A stretch of DNA of 64,000 nucleotides from Agapanthus africanus (taxonomy: Eukaryota > Streptophyta > Magnoliopsida > Asparagales > Amaryllidaceae): assembly GCA_030015575.1 (NCBI GenBank), contig JASDDO010000024.1:215098996-215162995 (forward strand). The letters run 5' to 3'. A program made the translations under genes and the position numbers. The notes under the pieces were generated by a model. That model was not told the DNA's origin. It saw only the letters and a list, made by a program, of their open reading frames with translations, and searched no databases. How positions within the stretch are numbered: position 1 is the first letter of the stretch; every line of letters starts with the position of its first letter. Shown piece by piece: positions 59,001 to 64,000 of the stretch.

Positions 59001-62000
59001 AGAAGCAGTATATTACGTCGGACAAGGTTTCATTCATGAATTGAGCATAATTGCTATGATATCATATCCTATCATATAATCCCAAGTTATTTTCATTACT
59101 CATAATGTATGTTTGGTATAACAAATTGATAAACAGATAAGAAGAATGTGAATAAGGTGCAGGTCAATTTAAAATGGTACAGTTAATTTACAAAATAGCC
59201 ACATTACACTAAACTACCCTTACCTATCAGCAATTTTCAGTTAACTACCTTAAAGTTCTTTTATTACAGTACAATCCCTTAAAGTGCTCCATTTAAGGGC
59301 ATTTTAATTAGTGAGAAAAAACCCCTAAAAACCAAAGATAAAGGGAGTTTACTGTAGTAAATCACTTTATGGTAGTTTACTGAAATATGCTCTTTTTCTG
59401 AAGACCAAGAACCAAATGAAACTATGGAAGGGACACTGAATGAGGAGCCTACTATTTTGGAGGCAAATGCTATCGAATTATGAAGGGCAAAGAGACCAAG
59501 GGATTGGATAAACACAAAACATATTACCAGTCCCCAACAAACACATGAACAGCGAAATCTTATCCAATAAAAACCCAGGAAATCCAAGTTTACTACAAAA
59601 TTTGTAACTGGATTTATTGTAGGAAGATCCAAACAATTATTTTTCATGTCATTCATCAGTCAGTTTAACTGAAAAAACTGTTCTTTTCCTCCAAGAATCT
59701 TAGTACATTGTGGTCCATATCAAAGTATTTTAGTAAATTTACAATATAAATAGTAAAACGAGAAAGAGATAAGAAAACAAATGCATACGCTTGGCATTCA
59801 GTTAGTATCAATTAGATCAGCCAGGGGACCCGCATGAGCATGTTGAAATTTATTTTTCTTCCAAAGGCAAAGAAATCATGAAGGATATGCACAGAAATAA
59901 GTGGGTAGATCATGCCTGTCTGTGCACCTTAGTGAAGGTGGGCTTCAATGATGAGCAAGCGATATATTAACTCTTACAATACCTAGTAAGAACTTTCGAT
60001 CTAGTAAAACTTGAATTAGGACATCATTGGACTAGTTTTTTCTTTTATTATAACCTTTAACCTAAAGATAATCACATCAAATTTGTGAGCATGTGTTGTA
60101 CATAAGCACATTGTAGCAAGATTTTGAGAAAGTCCTTGAACTGATAAATTCCATTGGTCAATAGGTGCCTTCTAGAGACAGTTGTGGCCCTATGTTGAAA
60201 AGATTGATCGTCGAAGGGACATCATACCAGATTAATATCCATATAGGATTCTTTCGGATTCATCGAGGTTACTTGTGGAGTTTTTTAAGGGACATCCTAA
60301 AGTTTATATTGTATATTAGATGTATTGAACATGTATCAATAGTTAAGATATTAATAACATATGGATCAACACAAAGAAATAAGTTATTATGTAACAAAAA
60401 AACTAGTGTATCCTAAAGAGACGTATCCTCATGTCCCGTATCCAGATCCGATTCCATGTTACATAGTCGGTCATTCCTAGAGCAAAATTTGTGCAGCAAC
60501 ATTATGAACATATATACTTGATCATTCCTTCAATGAGAAAAGATATATTATAGGAAATGGTAATTATAAAACTAACATAAAATATTAAGATTCGAGAAAT
60601 ATCTAGCTGTAGGATGACAGAAGTGGCATTAAGGGTCGGGGGCCAAGGCAAGTCGATATGATCCCCATAATGTCCATATCTATATTGTTCTTTTATACAT
60701 ATATCAAGCCGCCTTCTCTGCAAACATCTATGGCTTTGGATACCATTTCCAGGGAGTGAGAAAACTGAAAAAATAAATATAACTATAATGCAGGGTAAAA
60801 TTAATCATGTCATGGAAATAATTCTACAAGTTCCATGGTTGATTTAATGAAAAAAGGTACTAGAAACATAGAACAAGAACAGTCAATTTAGTTGAAAATC
60901 AGAGTAGATAGGGAATAATCGTTTGAGGGCAGACCATAGCTTGATCTCTGAAGGGACCGACATAAATATATTGCTTTCATACATTTTTTTTTATAAATTA
61001 TTGATAATATTCTTTCTGACGGGGAGTTGACCTCTAAAAACTATAGTAATTAATACTGATAGGCCAGGAAACTATACTAATATTTGATTGCATAAACACA
61101 TTGATGGAAACAAAATAAAGTGCGGAAAAGAGTATATGAACATAATTCCATTTCTTTAATGATTATCAGAAAAGCTTGAGTTATATACAAGTTTTGTTTT
61201 CTTGTCTTCTCCTTTTCCCTCCATAAAGTTTTTTTCAGTAACGAACACAGAAAGTTATTTAACAGTTCTCGCTCTTTTTCCACTCTTAATAACTGGGAAT
61301 TTATAATGCCCTGAATATTGTGTAATGCAGAAGCCAAAACCATAAAGATACATTTATAGCATTCCATTATTAAATTAGTTTCATTCTCCAATCCCGGATC
61401 ATCTCTGAGATGTATGCAGGCCTTCATAGGTTTCATAATTGGTACCACTATATTGATACTACATCTAAACACGATGATTGAAGTGTGACGTGCTTATTGA
61501 GTATAAGGCGATTAGTAATAAACTATCCATGAAGTTGTACAAAATGAGACCAGCATACTTTATGAGTGAAATGCAGGAATCGAGTATAGGTGAAAATTAG
61601 CATATTTCACTCAGAACATGAAATGAGTTCAACTTTAAAATTGATGACTTCAATTGAGGATGAGGTAAGATAGAATTGTTATAAATGGTGGGTGGCGAAG
61701 GATTTAACATTAAATGTAACCCCTGACATGACCTGTTAGTAGAACTCAAGGAGAAAAACGAGTAGTTTAGTCAACCAAAAAATTTGGCATAACTGCATAC
61801 GGTTTTGGTCACTTTTTTTCTTCATTTTTTTCAAGTTTTACTCGGCATGTTCTAAGTGTCTATAACAGGAAAAAAAAAACCCATCAATTCCACATAATAT
61901 TGATTATGATTTATGAACAAGGTTGCGAGCTTAACATATGTGATTGTGTGTGTGGACACGATTATGCATTCCAAATGCATTCATGCAGTTGACTGCATTT

Positions 62001-62468
62001 TAGTGACAGCATACATCATCCACTTCTTTTGCACATTATAATACCCTTGTTCTTAAAATAACATGCAAGTTGGGGAAAAAATCTCTCTCAACTAGGTACA
62101 CGAATTCCATTCCGATATCTATATAGTCGACACACTATGAGCCGGATTCACTTATTTACAATTTTTCAAAATTGTAGGATATCGTTCTTTGAAAGGAAAA
62201 AATTTAAGTGTGCTAGTGTAACCGATAATATTTTTCTAGAGACCCCACACATCCCAACAAAAAAAAGGAGGTGTCCACAATAGCATTTAAATGACACTAT
62301 TCTTTTTTCCCCCTCTTATGTAAAACGTAGTTACTTAAATAGTCCCTGTAATAAGCAAATCAAACAAATACATTATGAATTCGAATATTATTGAAAAATA
62401 CATTGGGGGCGAATAAGGTAACTATATATCCTATGGCAAAATTAAAATCTTAATTAATATATTTTAAG
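56070..62468. other. Intergenic DNA with no supported gene
   Basis: 6.4 kb, AT-rich. Open frames are short, mostly isolated and without a protein signature; the longest (61077-61472, minus, 131 residues) is not a family I recognise. A foldback repeat is at 59230-59392. The first few hundred bases are the upstream region of the START gene. Confidence 0.6.
59230..59392. repeat. Small foldback element
   Basis: The left arm 59230-59281 (gcaattttcagttaactacc onward) and right arm 59340-59392 (aagggagtttactgtagtaa onward) are inverted matches at about four of five positions, separated by about 60 bp. Related single arms occur near 55660-55740 and 54150-54220. Confidence 0.65.
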
Positions 62469-63938
62469 TGATTACCAAGTTTCCGCGGAAATTATTTAAA
62501 CAAGTTTAAACAAGAAATTTAAAGTGGCAATCATCACAAATACAGAAAAAGAAAAAGAGTAAAAACAATGCAAACACAGTGATTTATTGACTATAGTTCA
62601 CCACGCTCATGTGGCTAGTCCCTGCATGAGACGCCTTCTCAAGATTTCTGCACTACATTTGTAAAAAACACGAATCCCTCTTCACTGGGATGTGAAGAAC
62701 AAAAATCACTCTTCACAAGTATCGCATTTTTGAACTTGTGATTTCTTAGAAAACAAGTTTTTTTTCTTTCTAATCTGTGATTCTTTAGGAAAGCCACACT
62801 TTCCTCCTTAATCCACGTTTTTCTTAGAAGATCTCTTTTTCCACTCTGAATCCATACAATTCAAATAATGAAAGACACCCCCTCTTGTGGGTTGAGAAGC
62901 ATTCTTTCTCGTGGGTTGAGAGACACCTTTTCATGTGGGTTTACAATCGTTTTACAAAAACAATAAATTCACTCTATCAATCCTATGATCTCAAAAGATT
63001 ATAACCGGTTTTTGCACAAAAATTGATTTGAAAGATTATATCAAGTTTTGGCTATGAGGAAATGAAAAAGATTTCGACAAATTAAGCACGAGAAGAACAA
63101 GAACATTTCTCAATAGATTTGCAATGAATAATTAATTGGAAATGTGTGAGATCTCATGGGTATTTATAAGGATCGAATGGGAAGTTATTCCAACTGCCCA
63201 TAACTGCCAAAAACTGTTATAAAATAGTTAATAGCCGTTAGAGACGGTCAGCGAAGAAAACGGCGTAAAAATCCATTCGATCCGAAATTCAAATTCAGTT
63301 TAGTTGTCAAAAACTGCCTGTGCAAATGTCTGTCCATAATCATATTTCTTCTATCGACGTCGGTGGAGTCATCATTGAGAAATGTCCAGTATTTGGAATT
63401 TGGGAATTTATACTACAGACGTCAGTGGAGACGTATGTAGTTTCAAAATTTCTTATACAGACGTCAGACGTCTGTGTTCTGACATGATTGAGTATCTATT
63501 TTGAAACTTTGGCAGTTTGAATTCCAACGGATAGATTAGACGTCTCTAAAAGAGGAGAAGACGTCTTGAGCATTAAAAATGGGTTGGAAAGAGGTTTCTA
63601 ACCTTATGAAATCATTACTAAACATAGGTATGACTCTCACAACTTCTATCTTCGTTTTGGTTCTTCGATTAGCTTCATTTCCTTAAATAGTTACTCTACG
63701 ATGTCATTGATTTTTTATTAGGCTTACATCACGTTATTGCTTGCTTCAAGTTATAATGTCATATCATCATTTTGATTGCTTATCACATTGTAGGCAATAT
63801 TGTTTAATATTTGATTTATCGTGCATGCTCTACTCAAGACATAAACTTAGAAACGTTATTAGTAATTTATGAATTCGTTTAAATAAGATTTTGAACTAAA
63901 TAATCGAAACTGAGGATCGTGTGATACAGATGTCAACA
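62469..63938 (-). repeat. Probable 3' LTR of another minus-strand copia element
   Basis: Right end tgtcaaca at 63938 is followed by atcttcccttttttg, on the minus strand a purine run directly before tgttgaca, as expected for polypurine tract plus LTR start. The left end is put at tgattacc (62469); this is inferred and no target duplication is confirmed. The segment holds several gacgtc palindromes (63356, 63418, 63459-63475, 63538, 63559). The interior of the element should lie right of the window. Confidence 0.55.
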
Positions 63939-63953
63939 ATCTTCCCTTTTTTG
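63939..63953 (-). other. Probable polypurine tract of the right-hand copia element
   Basis: Minus strand caaaaaagggaagat abuts the presumed LTR start. Similar purine runs before TGTTG occur in SIRE/Angela-like copia elements. Confidence 0.5.
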
Positions 63954-64000
63954 ATATTTAACAAAACTTATTTAAATAATTCATGATATATATATATATA

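Noticed and set aside
59279-59656. 125-residue minus-strand open frame
   Set aside because: Overlaps the foldback repeat and shows no domain.
61077-61472. 131-residue minus-strand open frame
   Set aside because: No recognised family, no clear exon partners and no conserved pattern; kept as intergenic.
1-64000. CRISPR arrays, bacterial operons, rRNA genes or integrated virus genes
   Set aside because: No regular spacer arrays, no ribosome-binding-site gene strings, no rRNA cores, and all RT-bearing sequence fits Ty1/copia or Ty3/gypsy LTR elements rather than pararetroviruses.

Overview
This window is nuclear DNA from a flowering plant, probably a eudicot. Nearly all of the first 50 kb is LTR retrotransposons with plant-type tRNA primer sites. 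The last 14 kb is AT-rich and holds one intron-containing plant gene plus small MITE-like and retroposon-like insertions. I see no bacterial, organellar or viral genes, no CRISPR array and no rRNA.

Layout. (1) 1-193 is the 3' end of a Ty3/gypsy LTR whose body lies outside the window. (2) 194-50054 is one old Ty1/copia element (C0, minus strand) split into pieces by later insertions. Its 5' LTR is at 49331-50054, gag at 48496-49121, protease/integrase/RT at 11033-13332 and 9334-9574, RNase H at 700-1434, and a truncated 3' LTR at 194-632. (3) Three insertions sit in C0. G1 (1435-9328, plus) is a 7.9-kb gag-only gypsy element with tRNA-Asp primer site and target duplication gcgta. A 1.45-kb solo LTR lies at 9575-11027 (duplication aatgt). 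A large stack lies at 13333-48490 (duplication ccttt). (4) The stack, from outside in, is: E0, a gypsy solo LTR; E1, a copia-type solo LTR; E2, a copia element (17776-48013, duplication caacc); E3, a related copia element (27504-47680, duplication tcgat/tcgac); and G2, a Ty3/gypsy chromovirus (33291-43156, duplication gatcg). G2 is therefore six levels deep: C0 > E0 > E1 > E2 > E3 > G2. The split LTR of E2 rejoins to 2139 bp, exactly the length of its other LTR, which supports this reading.

(5) 50060-64000 is the non-nested part. A five-exon minus-strand gene (52058-55909) encodes a 240-residue START-domain, lipid-transfer-like protein. All its introns are GT-AG and the reading frame is open throughout. 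Its 2.1-kb intron 2 contains a MITE, a truncated retroposon and a SINE-like segment. From 56.1 to 62.5 kb I find only short repeats and no convincing gene. 62469-63938 is a probable 3' LTR of another minus-strand copia element that continues past the right edge.

None of the retroelements looks autonomous. G1 lacks pol; G2 lacks the gag zinc knuckle and protease and carries stops and frameshifts; E3 has changed protease and RT active-site residues; E2 and C0 are heavily decayed. The most unusual patterns are a CCGCGGNNCCGCGG doublet shared by unrelated families, a partly covarying hairpin in the E1/E2/E3 LTRs flanked by both nested insertions, and arrays of short palindromes inside several LTRs.
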